This document shows, piece after piece, positions 38,801 to 46,286 of a stretch of DNA of 64,000 bases. Source of the stretch: an uncultured Draconibacterium sp. Lineage in GTDB: Bacteria; Bacteroidota; Bacteroidia; Bacteroidales; Prolixibacteraceae. Under the pieces are notes generated by a model. The model did no database searches. It had not been told where the DNA came from and saw only the letters and a program-made list of their open reading frames with translations. Location of the stretch: the NCBI GenBank assembly GCA_947492175.1, contig CANLMQ010000024.1:24308-88307 (forward strand), read 5' to 3'. The position numbers were made by a program, and so were the translations under genes. How positions within the stretch are numbered: position 1 is the stretch's first letter; every line of letters begins with the position of its first letter.

Positions 38801-39185
38801 CTAACTCATCAGCTTTAATTGAGCTCATAGAATACCCTAAAGCTTTTTTCTCACGCTTGATACCAAGAGCCGTGACTACAACCTCATCAATACCTACAGC
38901 ATCTGTCTTAAGAGTAATGTCGATAACTGTGCGTGAACCAACTTGTTCTTCAACAGTTGTCATCCCAACAAATGAGAATACCAAAACTGCATCTGAAGGA
39001 ACAGACAAAGAATAGTTACCATCCAAATTAGTAATTACTCCATTACTGGTTCCTTTTTGAATAATAGACACACCGGGAATTCCGGCGCCGTCTTCGTCAA
39101 TAACCGTACCGGTTACTTTTTGTTGTGCCATTGCACTACTTAGCAGTACAAAACACATTGCAAAAACTAGAAGAATTTTTCTCAT
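35862..39185 (-). CDS. SusC/RagA-like TonB-dependent outer membrane transporter 3
   Basis: 1107 residues. Signal peptide ending LLSSAMAQ, regulatory-like domain (about 23-95) nearly the same as in SusC 2, DEVVVTALG at about 100-108, plug with IRNSVSLTSSSSTRPLFVVD and ILKGAKASVLYGYAGANGVV, and a barrel ending CEIKLGF. The plug uses IRN in place of the usual IRG before its first loop. It lies 36 bases behind ROK gene 4. Confidence 0.95.
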   Translation of the reverse strand: MRKILLVFAMCFVLLSSAMAQQKVTGTVIDEDGAGIPGVSIIQKGTSNGVITNLDGNYSLSVPSDAVLVFSFVGMTTVEEQVGSRTVIDITLKTDAVGIDEVVVTALGIKREKKALGYSMSSIKADELVKSGIPVNPLTSLYGKAAGVRISGTANGPTGGMIINIRNSVSLTSSSSTRPLFVVDGIPIFDENTSMNRNDRDGRDKGTGINDINAEDIESIEILKGAKASVLYGYAGANGVVLITTKSGKQKKGLGIEVNSSFTWDKVAYYPDLQDEFGTGSSVGAAMPNPENTDADGFRYKDIDGVRTPVYYGGGGSAGFGPRMDGRDILWWDGEMRPYSPQPDNFKELFRTGHLRTNGFSLSNAGDMGNVRLGYTNKKFTSTVIGAEQDNHIFSFNGKMNISKKISVNYISNYYYTFNHNAPFRMQDGLVTYGINRDMKPDLWKNNILDDTGVYWYFRDKERSEAAGGLVGKLGGTYFWNQTQNDFDETRHHLIQSINTNIDFTDWMSLTLRSGFDMTRKLNEVKKKVTRPLSEDSQQGYYSVDERNIFNLYNNVYLNFDKDINEDFQLSGLVGFVYEKFSDRHVKSLTSEFLVENWFSLGNSSKDVKSEGSGSRKSSVLYGVLASAQLAFRNQLFIEIQGRNDWSSILPPQNNSYFYPGASVSWIASETLVLPDVIQYLKVRSSFADVGRPGPIYFGNLAFDINSYGGIAYATSSSELPPADFETGIAEGKLPPENLKPERKRELEFGFEMNFFQGNRLGIDFAWFKSNTYDQIIALDVPKSSGVNKIKVNTGDVENSGLELQLTGKPIMSRAFNWDMTLNLAKYNTKIKELAEGVEIHPLWGVTGASMEARVGGEYGEIFINPWRRDDNGNLIVGSNGVYAFDTEQQIKVGKQLPDLTGGLSNSFSYKGLHLDFDFDFQFGGTLISQTNMYLKGNGTGKESLKYRDEARGGLPYYVNTDNQKIRLESHTASVPSDSKYDFILHDGVILPGVKEDGTENDNLIAAQEYYERTYWQGYMDITEDAIYKSDYLSLRRITFGYDLPKRLVDKTFLTRARISVFGNNIAYLYKDAPNVTPESYAGTNEFTEYSGMPGVRSFGCEIKLGF

Positions 39186-39221
39186 AGAATTTTAGATTAA
39201 TTAATTAAATAACATTTAGAT

Positions 39222-40448
39222 TCAATCATACATATCACTAAATAACTTTTGAAACAACATGGCTGTCACTCCGTGTAATCCAGCCTGTTTCCAGTTCTTT
39301 GAAATCACAATTTTGGTATTTCCGGAAATCTGCTCCAAACAATATTGATTTACAGCTTGCTGAATAGGTGCCAGTACAAACTGATTGGCTTCTGCAATAA
39401 CTCCTCCCAATACAATAATATCCGGATTTATTAACTGAATAGTATTGGCAAGTGCTCTCCCCAGCGCCTGGCCAACAGCATTGAACAATGAGATCGAAAA
39501 TTCGTCGCCTAATTTGGCGGCCTGTATTATATCATCAACCTGTAATTCATCCACCCTGTCTTTGAATTTTTGGGTGAGCTGTGAGATCTTTCCAGCCCTG
39601 ACGGCCTCTTTGGCCCTGTCAATTAGAACGTACACAGAGGTAACGGTTTCGAGACATCCACGTTTGCCACAAATACATAAATTACCTTCATCTACAAATT
39701 TGATGTGCGACAACTCTCCGGCAAATCCGCTGGCACCGTTATAGAGCTTTCTATCAATTATCATTCCCAGTCCCAGTCCCCAGTTCCAGTTAATTATCAT
39801 GGCATTGTCATGGTTAACTGCTTCTCCAAAAACGAATTCGCCATAGGCCTGCATTCGGGCATCATTATTTACATATATCAAACAGTTAAATTTTATGCTA
39901 AGAAGCTGCTTTATATTCCGGCGTTCGGGATTCTTAATGGTGTAATTAATTCCTTTCGATTCATCAACCAATCCGGGCATGGCCAGTCCAACACCATAAA
40001 TTTGGTCCATCCCTATATTACTTTCAGAAAGTATTTTCTTCGATTCAGCATAAATACGTTCTACCAAATCGTCATCATCAACCGATGTTTTAAAAGATGA
40101 AACCGAGGCTACTAACTGATTACACGAATTATAAACACCAATTTTTCCACTAAATCGGCCCAGTTCGCAAGCAATAACAAACATCGAATCGCATTTTAAA
40201 CCGAACAACACAGGTTTTCTTCCGCCTTTTGATTCGCCGATACCACATTGTTCTACATAACTTTCTTCGCTTAAATCATTTAATAATGAAATTGCAGTAG
40301 GCAGACTTACACCTATCTCTTTGCTAATAACCGTCGCTGACAGCATACCTCTTCCATACAAAAGATTTAATACCTTCTTCTTACGACGATATTTTTTTAA
40401 TTCATTAGCGGCAAGTTTAACATCCTTAATATTTTCGATTAGGATCAT
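39222..40448 (-). CDS. ROK family transcriptional regulator 4
   Basis: 408 residues with winged helix (ATVISKEIGVSLPTAISLLN), wing GGRKP, degenerate ATP site ELGRFSG, GELSH and zinc motif CICGKRGCLE. It heads the third unit. Its centre is nearly identical to ROK 3, but the C-terminal third (AKEAVRAGKISQLTQKFKDR) is closer to ROK 1, so it looks mosaic. It is divergent from the sulfatase gene across a 297-base gap, so this regulator could control both directions. Confidence 0.92.
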   Translation of the reverse strand: MILIENIKDVKLAANELKKYRRKKKVLNLLYGRGMLSATVISKEIGVSLPTAISLLNDLSEESYVEQCGIGESKGGRKPVLFGLKCDSMFVIACELGRFSGKIGVYNSCNQLVASVSSFKTSVDDDDLVERIYAESKKILSESNIGMDQIYGVGLAMPGLVDESKGINYTIKNPERRNIKQLLSIKFNCLIYVNNDARMQAYGEFVFGEAVNHDNAMIINWNWGLGLGMIIDRKLYNGASGFAGELSHIKFVDEGNLCICGKRGCLETVTSVYVLIDRAKEAVRAGKISQLTQKFKDRVDELQVDDIIQAAKLGDEFSISLFNAVGQALGRALANTIQLINPDIIVLGGVIAEANQFVLAPIQQAVNQYCLEQISGNTKIVISKNWKQAGLHGVTAMLFQKLFSDMYD

Positions 40449-40745
40449 TAGCGGTTTAATTAGAATAATGAATTAATAACACGGCACAAGTTAGGATATT
40501 ATTTTATCACTCGCCAATTTATTTATAAATTTTTTTAGTTAGTTTAATATGTTGTACAATACATTCTCTTTTGTATTGTTTATTAGAAAGTTATTCATGT
40601 CGCATTTTTAATTAAGTCAATTAATTTACTATTACGACACAACAAAGTGTATTTATAAAAGAATTTTGCTTTTGCTTTTTCCGAACCTTTTCTTTTTACT
40701 AAACTTGTACCATAAGGAAAGCGACAATTCAAAAACCTGATAATC
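40449..40745. promoter_or_regulatory. Divergent promoter region between ROK gene 4 and the sulfatase
   Basis: 297 AT-rich bases. An inverted repeat ACAATAC (40556-40562) with GTATTGT (40573-40579), spaced by 10 bases, is near the middle and overlaps the TGTATTGTTT word shared with the ROK 3 leader. Position between two divergent genes suits an operator acting on both. The exact promoter boxes cannot be set. Confidence 0.45.
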
Positions 40746-42365
40746 ATGAACAAGAAATTACTAAACTTCGCATTACTGTTTTTACTGATTGGCATATCTT
40801 TAAGTTGTTCTACACCCTCAAAAAAAGACACACAAAAACCCAATATCCTTTATATTATGAGCGATGACCATGCATACCAGGCCATTAGTGCCTATGGATA
40901 TGGTCTAAACGAAACGCCAAACATTGACCGAATAGCTAAAGAAGGTGCCATATTTACCAGGGCCTGTGTTACTAATTCAATCTGTGCACCAAGTCGTGCC
41001 GTACTATTAACCGGCAAGCACAGCTTTATTAACGGGAAAGTCGATAATGCTCAACCGTTCAACTGGAATCAGGACAATTTTCCAAAACTGCTGCAGGCAA
41101 ATGGATACCAAACAGCAATGATTGGGAAAATACATCTCGACGGAGTTCCTCAGGGCTTCGATTTTTCAATGGTTCTGCGCGGACAAGGACACTACTATAA
41201 TCCTGAATTTATGGTAAATGGAGAATGGAAACGTTTTGAAGGCTATTGTACTGATATTGTAACTGAAACCATGTTGGATTGGCTAAAAAACAAACGCGAC
41301 CCAAACAAACCATTCTGTGCTTTGTACCACCAAAAGGCACCACACCGCAACTGGAAACCCGCACCCAAATACCTGCATTTATATGATGATGTGACATTTG
41401 ATCCGCCTGCCAACTATTTCGACGATTACGAAGGACGGGGCACAGCAGCACACACGCAGGAGATGAAAGTAGATGGACATGCCCAATGGGGACATGACTT
41501 TAAAATGATTACCGATCCTTACGGCAACCCAACCGGTTTCGAAAACGAATTAAAACGGTTTAATGAAAAACAAAAAACTGACTGGCTGGCTGCCTATACA
41601 CCCAAAAACGAGGCTATGAAAGCAGCCAAACTCGAAGGGAAAGAACTTGCCATCTGGAAATTTAACAGGTACATAAAAGACTACCTTCGTACCATTAAGT
41701 CGGTTGACGATGGAGTGGGCGAAGTATTAGACTATTTAGAAGAAGCAGGATTAGCCGAAAATACAATAGTAGTTTACACATCTGATCAGGGATTTTATTT
41801 GGGCGAGCACGGTTGGTTCGACAAACGGTTTATGTACGAAGAGTCGTTTCGTACACCTTTACTGGTTCGCTACCCTAAAGAAATTAAACCTGGCACTGAA
41901 ATTAATAAGCTGGTTCAAAACCTTGACTTTGCCCCCACCTTCCTGGATTATGCAGGAATTGAAGCTCCAGCCGATATGCAGGGAGAATCATTCCGTCAAC
42001 TGGCAAGTGGAGAAACAAGCGAATGGCGCGATGCCGTTTATTACACCTACTACGAATATCCATCCGTACATATGGTAAAACGCCATTACGGAATAGCAAC
42101 CGAACGATACAAACTTATACACTTTTACTACGACATTGACGAATGGGAAATGTATGATCTGCAAACCGATCCGAGTGAAATGAAAAATATATATGATGAT
42201 CCGGCCTATGCCGATGTAAAAAAAGAGATGCATGCCAAACTTACGGAACTTCGGAACAAATATGGCGACAGCGATGAAAATGACAAAAAGTACCTGGAAT
42301 CTTATCTGGCACACCAGGAAAAAGCCAGACAAAGAAGAGCTGAACAGCAGGCAAAACAAAAATAG
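40746..42365 (+). CDS. Sulfatase (type I, formylglycine-dependent), secreted lipoprotein
   Basis: 539 residues. Lipoprotein-type signal (LLIGISLSC, Cys about 21), then NILYIMSDDHAYQAISAYG with the two metal-binding Asp residues, and CAPSRAVLLTGKHS with the C-x-P-S-R sequence whose Cys (about 80) is oxidised to formylglycine. TSDQGFYLGEHGWFDKR gives the second metal/His cluster, and the C-terminus has the DUF4976-like ending WEMYDLQTDPSEMKNI. It removes sulfate from a glycan, probably a host or algal polysaccharide; the subfamily cannot be fixed. Divergent from ROK 4, it may desulfate a ligand taken up by one of the SusCD pairs. A strong terminator follows. Confidence 0.92.
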   Translation: MNKKLLNFALLFLLIGISLSCSTPSKKDTQKPNILYIMSDDHAYQAISAYGYGLNETPNIDRIAKEGAIFTRACVTNSICAPSRAVLLTGKHSFINGKVDNAQPFNWNQDNFPKLLQANGYQTAMIGKIHLDGVPQGFDFSMVLRGQGHYYNPEFMVNGEWKRFEGYCTDIVTETMLDWLKNKRDPNKPFCALYHQKAPHRNWKPAPKYLHLYDDVTFDPPANYFDDYEGRGTAAHTQEMKVDGHAQWGHDFKMITDPYGNPTGFENELKRFNEKQKTDWLAAYTPKNEAMKAAKLEGKELAIWKFNRYIKDYLRTIKSVDDGVGEVLDYLEEAGLAENTIVVYTSDQGFYLGEHGWFDKRFMYEESFRTPLLVRYPKEIKPGTEINKLVQNLDFAPTFLDYAGIEAPADMQGESFRQLASGETSEWRDAVYYTYYEYPSVHMVKRHYGIATERYKLIHFYYDIDEWEMYDLQTDPSEMKNIYDDPAYADVKKEMHAKLTELRNKYGDSDENDKKYLESYLAHQEKARQRRAEQQAKQK

Positions 42366-42384
42366 GCAATGCATATATAAATTT

Positions 42385-42420
42385 AAAAACCACTTGTTTT
42401 TTCTCAAGTGGTTTTTTTTT
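42385..42420 (+). terminator. Intrinsic terminator after the sulfatase gene
   Basis: AAACCACTTG pairs with CAAGTGGTTT around TTTTTTCT and is followed by T residues. It lies 20 bases after the stop. Confidence 0.9.
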
Positions 42421-42616
42421 ATTTCTGTATCAATAATATACAAATTCGAAAAACCAGATTCCTTCGTGAAAGGAATTAGAACACATTTGTTTCCTTTAAG
42501 ATTAAAACAGGATTAACTATATTTAACAGGAAATAACAAATAACTTAAATTATAAATTGTTACTTCCACTACCTAACCAAATTAAAACCACAAGATATTT
42601 TTAAAAGGGGAAATTA

Positions 42617-44446
42617 ATGCTTAGACTACTGATAATAAGTGGATTCATACTATTGAATTTTATTCAATACTCCCCTGCTTATGGTCAGTTTTCGTATCAG
42701 GACACCGTAATTTTACACAAACACGAACAATTTTATGACAGCCTGGCTACCCACGCCAAGGAACGAACCTTAACCCGTTTGTTGTACGATGCACTTGTTA
42801 CTCCTCCCCGGCCCTATGTAGATAAAAAAGCCCTTGCGTTGGACTACTACAGTGCAGCCGAAGGGAAAGTAATCGCAAAAATTGAAATTAAAGCCCTGGA
42901 TGTTTTTGGTCCATCGTTTACCGATACAGCACGCGTAGCAAAAAGTTGGGGGGCAAAAGCAGCCAATACTATTCACACAAAATCGAATTTAAAAACCATT
43001 GAAAAGCAACTTCTTTTTAAAATTGGCGACATTCTCGATGGCGAACTTATGTACGAAAATGAAAGGATCATTAGGAAACTCTCGTATATAAAAGATGTGA
43101 AAATTACCTACGAGCAAGACAGCATTTATACAGGATTTGTAAATGTAACCGTATTAACAAAAGATAGGTTTTCGTTTGGAGTTTCGGGAGGTGTAAGCGG
43201 AACCAGTTCAGGTGATTTTGAAGTTTATAACCGAAATATCTTTGGGGTAGGCCACGAAATATCGATGAAGTTTGTAGGCCATGTCAGCCGCCAACCTTAC
43301 TTAGGTATCGAAACCTATTATAAAATAAAGAATATTGGCGGACAGTTTTTAGATATTAACCTGGGATATTTAAACACTTTCAGAAATGAAGGATATGTTT
43401 TTCAGGTTGAACGACCTTTTTATACACCAAATGTAAAGTGGGGATATGGTTTGTTTTCAACACGAATGTTTCGATCAGACAGGATTTCAAATAACGATCC
43501 TGTAAGACTTGAAGAGCCTCTTAATGTTTCATTTAACAATGTATGGGGAGGCCGAAGTATAAATGTTACGCCTCGCCATGAAAATGCCACACACCTTATA
43601 CTCACTGCGGGAATAAATAGCTGGAAATATTATGAAGATCCAATGGTGCCGGAAGAAAACCAGCATTTTTTTGCCAACCACACCCTTTACACTGCAGGGA
43701 TTACATTTTCGCAGCGGCGTTATATTCAAGACCAGTTAATATACAGCTACGGAATTACTGAGGATATCCCGGAAGGTATAAAAAACGAATTTATATATGG
43801 TTACGATGTGAACGAATACGGTGATAGGCACTACCTGCAGTTTTTCACATCAAACGGTAACCTTTTGTTAAGCAGAAAAGGATACATTTATCTTTCGGCA
43901 GGTATTGGCGGATATTTAAATAACAGACGTTTTGAAGAAGGACAGATTCAGGCAAATCTGGATTTTATTTCCAAACTGGTTAGTGCCGGCCGAAAGCGGG
44001 TGCGTACATTTATCGACGCAAGCTATACTCTGGGAATTCGCCGATACGAGATTGAAAACCTCACACTCGGTAGAAATGACCTCGTTCGCGGATTTAACAG
44101 CCGCACAGCTGTTGGAAAACAACGTCTTAATTTCAAACTCGAACATGTAGTGTTTCTGCCACAACAGTTTTATAAATTTAATATGGCCATTTTTGGTTTT
44201 GCCGATCTGGGCATTATCGGTTCAAATAACGAACTTATTTTCAGACAGGATTACTATGGCGGTTTGGGCATAGGAATCAGACTGCATAACGAAAACCTTG
44301 TGTTTGAAACTCTGCGGTTGCGTCTTGCATTTTACCCCTTCCATCCAGGAGATGTACAATTTTTAGGCTTTAATCTTGATGAGCAATCGAAGCAAAATTT
44401 CAATTCGTTTGAACCAACACAACCCCAGCCCCTGCTGTTTGAATGA
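42617..44446 (+). CDS. BamA/TamA-like outer membrane barrel protein with POTRA domain
   Basis: 609 residues. Signal peptide to about 23 (SPAYGQ). Then a POTRA-like segment at about 115-180 (LLFKIGDILDGELMYENERI, IRKLSYIKDVKITYEQ), followed by a C-terminal barrel (RFSFGVSGGVSGTSSGDFEV onwards). The barrel carries Omp85-type features such as GRNDLVRGF, comparable to the conserved VRGF/Y element of lid-loop 6, at about 490. It is shorter than BamA and has few POTRA repeats, so a TamA-like or patatin-less Omp85 paralogue is more likely than the essential assembly factor. It stands alone and converges with the MBOAT operon. Confidence 0.75.
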   Translation: MLRLLIISGFILLNFIQYSPAYGQFSYQDTVILHKHEQFYDSLATHAKERTLTRLLYDALVTPPRPYVDKKALALDYYSAAEGKVIAKIEIKALDVFGPSFTDTARVAKSWGAKAANTIHTKSNLKTIEKQLLFKIGDILDGELMYENERIIRKLSYIKDVKITYEQDSIYTGFVNVTVLTKDRFSFGVSGGVSGTSSGDFEVYNRNIFGVGHEISMKFVGHVSRQPYLGIETYYKIKNIGGQFLDINLGYLNTFRNEGYVFQVERPFYTPNVKWGYGLFSTRMFRSDRISNNDPVRLEEPLNVSFNNVWGGRSINVTPRHENATHLILTAGINSWKYYEDPMVPEENQHFFANHTLYTAGITFSQRRYIQDQLIYSYGITEDIPEGIKNEFIYGYDVNEYGDRHYLQFFTSNGNLLLSRKGYIYLSAGIGGYLNNRRFEEGQIQANLDFISKLVSAGRKRVRTFIDASYTLGIRRYEIENLTLGRNDLVRGFNSRTAVGKQRLNFKLEHVVFLPQQFYKFNMAIFGFADLGIIGSNNELIFRQDYYGGLGIGIRLHNENLVFETLRLRLAFYPFHPGDVQFLGFNLDEQSKQNFNSFEPTQPQPLLFE

Positions 44447-44581
44447 GATTGATAGGATCGAATAAGACTGAATGAGATTGATTAAGATTGTAAATTTACT
44501 GATACCGGAATATTTCAAAACAAGAACTATTGCTTCAATCTTCTATTAATCTATCTTCTAGCTGTTTCAATCCATCCTCGC
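44447..44581. repeat. Convergent gap with period-10 words
   Basis: After the barrel-protein stop, five imperfect units of the form ATGAGATTGA (9-10 base period) run from about 44443 to 44490. Opposite-strand versions (CAATCTT, AATCTATCTT) follow up to 44570, so the gap could form a long imperfect hairpin between two convergent transcripts. Confidence 0.45.
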
Positions 44582-46270
44582 TTAAAACTGGAAATAAATA
44601 AATGGTTGCATATCTGAAGACACCGATTGATACACAATTATTACAACAACAGCAGCAATAACTGTTTTCAACCAAAGAGGAGTATCAATAAACCAGTTTC
44701 TTATTTTCTCCTTCCATGTATTTCCCAGCCAATGTGTAAAAAAGCCAAAAGCCATTACCAGAAATACCCATTTGTAAGCTATCAGCACCTCAGGAATCAT
44801 CGAGATTTTCAAGTCTGTTCCTATTTGATGCAACATATCCTTTACCACCTGCATCGATTCTGAACGGAAAAATACACGCGTAAAAGTGATAAACGTAAAT
44901 GTAATGGCAATTTTCCAGATGTTTACAGCCCAATTGCTTCGTTTTTCCCACGGACTTATTTTTCGCCAGAACTTGTACACCACCAAACCAATTCCGTTTA
45001 ATCCTCCCCAAATTATAAACTGCCACGATGCACCGTGCCATAAACCGCCCAGCAACATGGTAAGCATAAGATTTATATTGGTATCGACACTACGTTTTAT
45101 TTTAGGAGAGATACGCGACAACACGGCGAACACCAATACTACTCCCGCAAAAATAGGCACCAGAATCAACTTGCCGGCCAGTAGTACAATTATCGACAAA
45201 ATAATACCCAAACTAATGTAACTGAAAACCGATCCTTCGCGGTTTCCACCAATGGGAATATAGAGATAATCTTTTAACCACGACGAAAGCGACATGTGCC
45301 AACGTTTCCAGAACTCGCCAACACTTTTGGCTTTGTATGGCGAATTAAAGTTTTGCGGCAAACGATATCCCATTAAAAGTGCCACACCAATTGCAATATC
45401 GGTGTAACCTGAAAAGTCGACATAAACCTGCAACGAATAGCCAAACAAGGCCATCAGGTTTTCAAAGCCGGAATGAGTAATCGGATCAGAAAAAACACGA
45501 TCGACAAAATTTACAGCAATGTAATCACCTATAAATATTTTTTTAATCAGCCCCTTTAAAATCATAAAAATGGCCCAGCCAAATTCGGCTTTCGTAACAT
45601 GATAATCTTCGTAAATCTGCTTTACAAATCCCGACGCCCTTACAATTGGCCCGGCCACCAACTGCGGAAAAAACGACACATAAAAACCAAAATCGATAAG
45701 ATTATTTACAGGTTTGGTTTCGCCACGGTAGACATCAACCGAATAACTAATGGTTTGAAAAGTAAAAAACGAAATCCCCACCGGTAATAAAATCTGATTG
45801 ACTTCGAAATGGGTTCCGGTAGCTTCGTTGGCCCAAAGTGCCAAATGATTAACCACCTGTAAATCGGTGTTAAACATCATGTTTATGCTGTCGACAAAAA
45901 AGTAAGTGTATTTAAAATACGCCAACAACATAAGATTAACCACAACACTCAGTGCAATCAACGATTTTCGGAAAAGTTCGTTTTTCGAGTTGTAAATCCC
46001 TCGCCCGATAAAATAATCGGTTAGGGTACTAAACAGCAATATAAAAAAGAAGAAACCACTTGATTTATAGTAGAAAAACAAGCTTACAAAAAACAAATAA
46101 CCGGCACGTATACTTCGGTTTTTATTTTTGTAAACCAACGAAAAACCAATAAGCACCACCGCAAAAAAGCTCCAGAAGAAGAAGCGGGTAAAAATAAGCG
46201 GAGCTGTTTTATCATACAGAAATATATTCCGCAGCAGCTCAGAAAAATCTATTTGTTGAAGTAAATCCAA
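44582..46270 (-). CDS. MBOAT family O-acyltransferase (AlgI/DltB-like)
   Basis: 562 residues, polytopic membrane protein. MBOAT core: FFPQLVAGPIVRASGFVKQI (about 207-226), FKRWHMSLSSWLKDYLYIPI-type motif (FWKRWHMSLSSWLKDYLYIP, about 312) and LMLTMLLGGLWHGASWQFII, whose WHG carries the catalytic His. Such proteins move an acyl group, usually acetyl, across the membrane to a partner that transfers it to polysaccharide or peptidoglycan. The start is a TTG; no ATG is in frame before it. It is the last gene of an operon with two SGNH proteins, the usual periplasmic partners. Confidence 0.92.
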   Translation of the reverse strand: MDLLQQIDFSELLRNIFLYDKTAPLIFTRFFFWSFFAVVLIGFSLVYKNKNRSIRAGYLFFVSLFFYYKSSGFFFFILLFSTLTDYFIGRGIYNSKNELFRKSLIALSVVVNLMLLAYFKYTYFFVDSINMMFNTDLQVVNHLALWANEATGTHFEVNQILLPVGISFFTFQTISYSVDVYRGETKPVNNLIDFGFYVSFFPQLVAGPIVRASGFVKQIYEDYHVTKAEFGWAIFMILKGLIKKIFIGDYIAVNFVDRVFSDPITHSGFENLMALFGYSLQVYVDFSGYTDIAIGVALLMGYRLPQNFNSPYKAKSVGEFWKRWHMSLSSWLKDYLYIPIGGNREGSVFSYISLGIILSIIVLLAGKLILVPIFAGVVLVFAVLSRISPKIKRSVDTNINLMLTMLLGGLWHGASWQFIIWGGLNGIGLVVYKFWRKISPWEKRSNWAVNIWKIAITFTFITFTRVFFRSESMQVVKDMLHQIGTDLKISMIPEVLIAYKWVFLVMAFGFFTHWLGNTWKEKIRNWFIDTPLWLKTVIAAVVVIIVYQSVSSDMQPFIYFQF

Positions 46271-46286
46271 ATCTATACTGTTATAA

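Noticed and set aside
41988..42443. 151-codon - strand frame inside the sulfatase gene end
   Set aside because: It overlaps the well-supported sulfatase and its terminator on the opposite strand; composition is that of a shadow frame.
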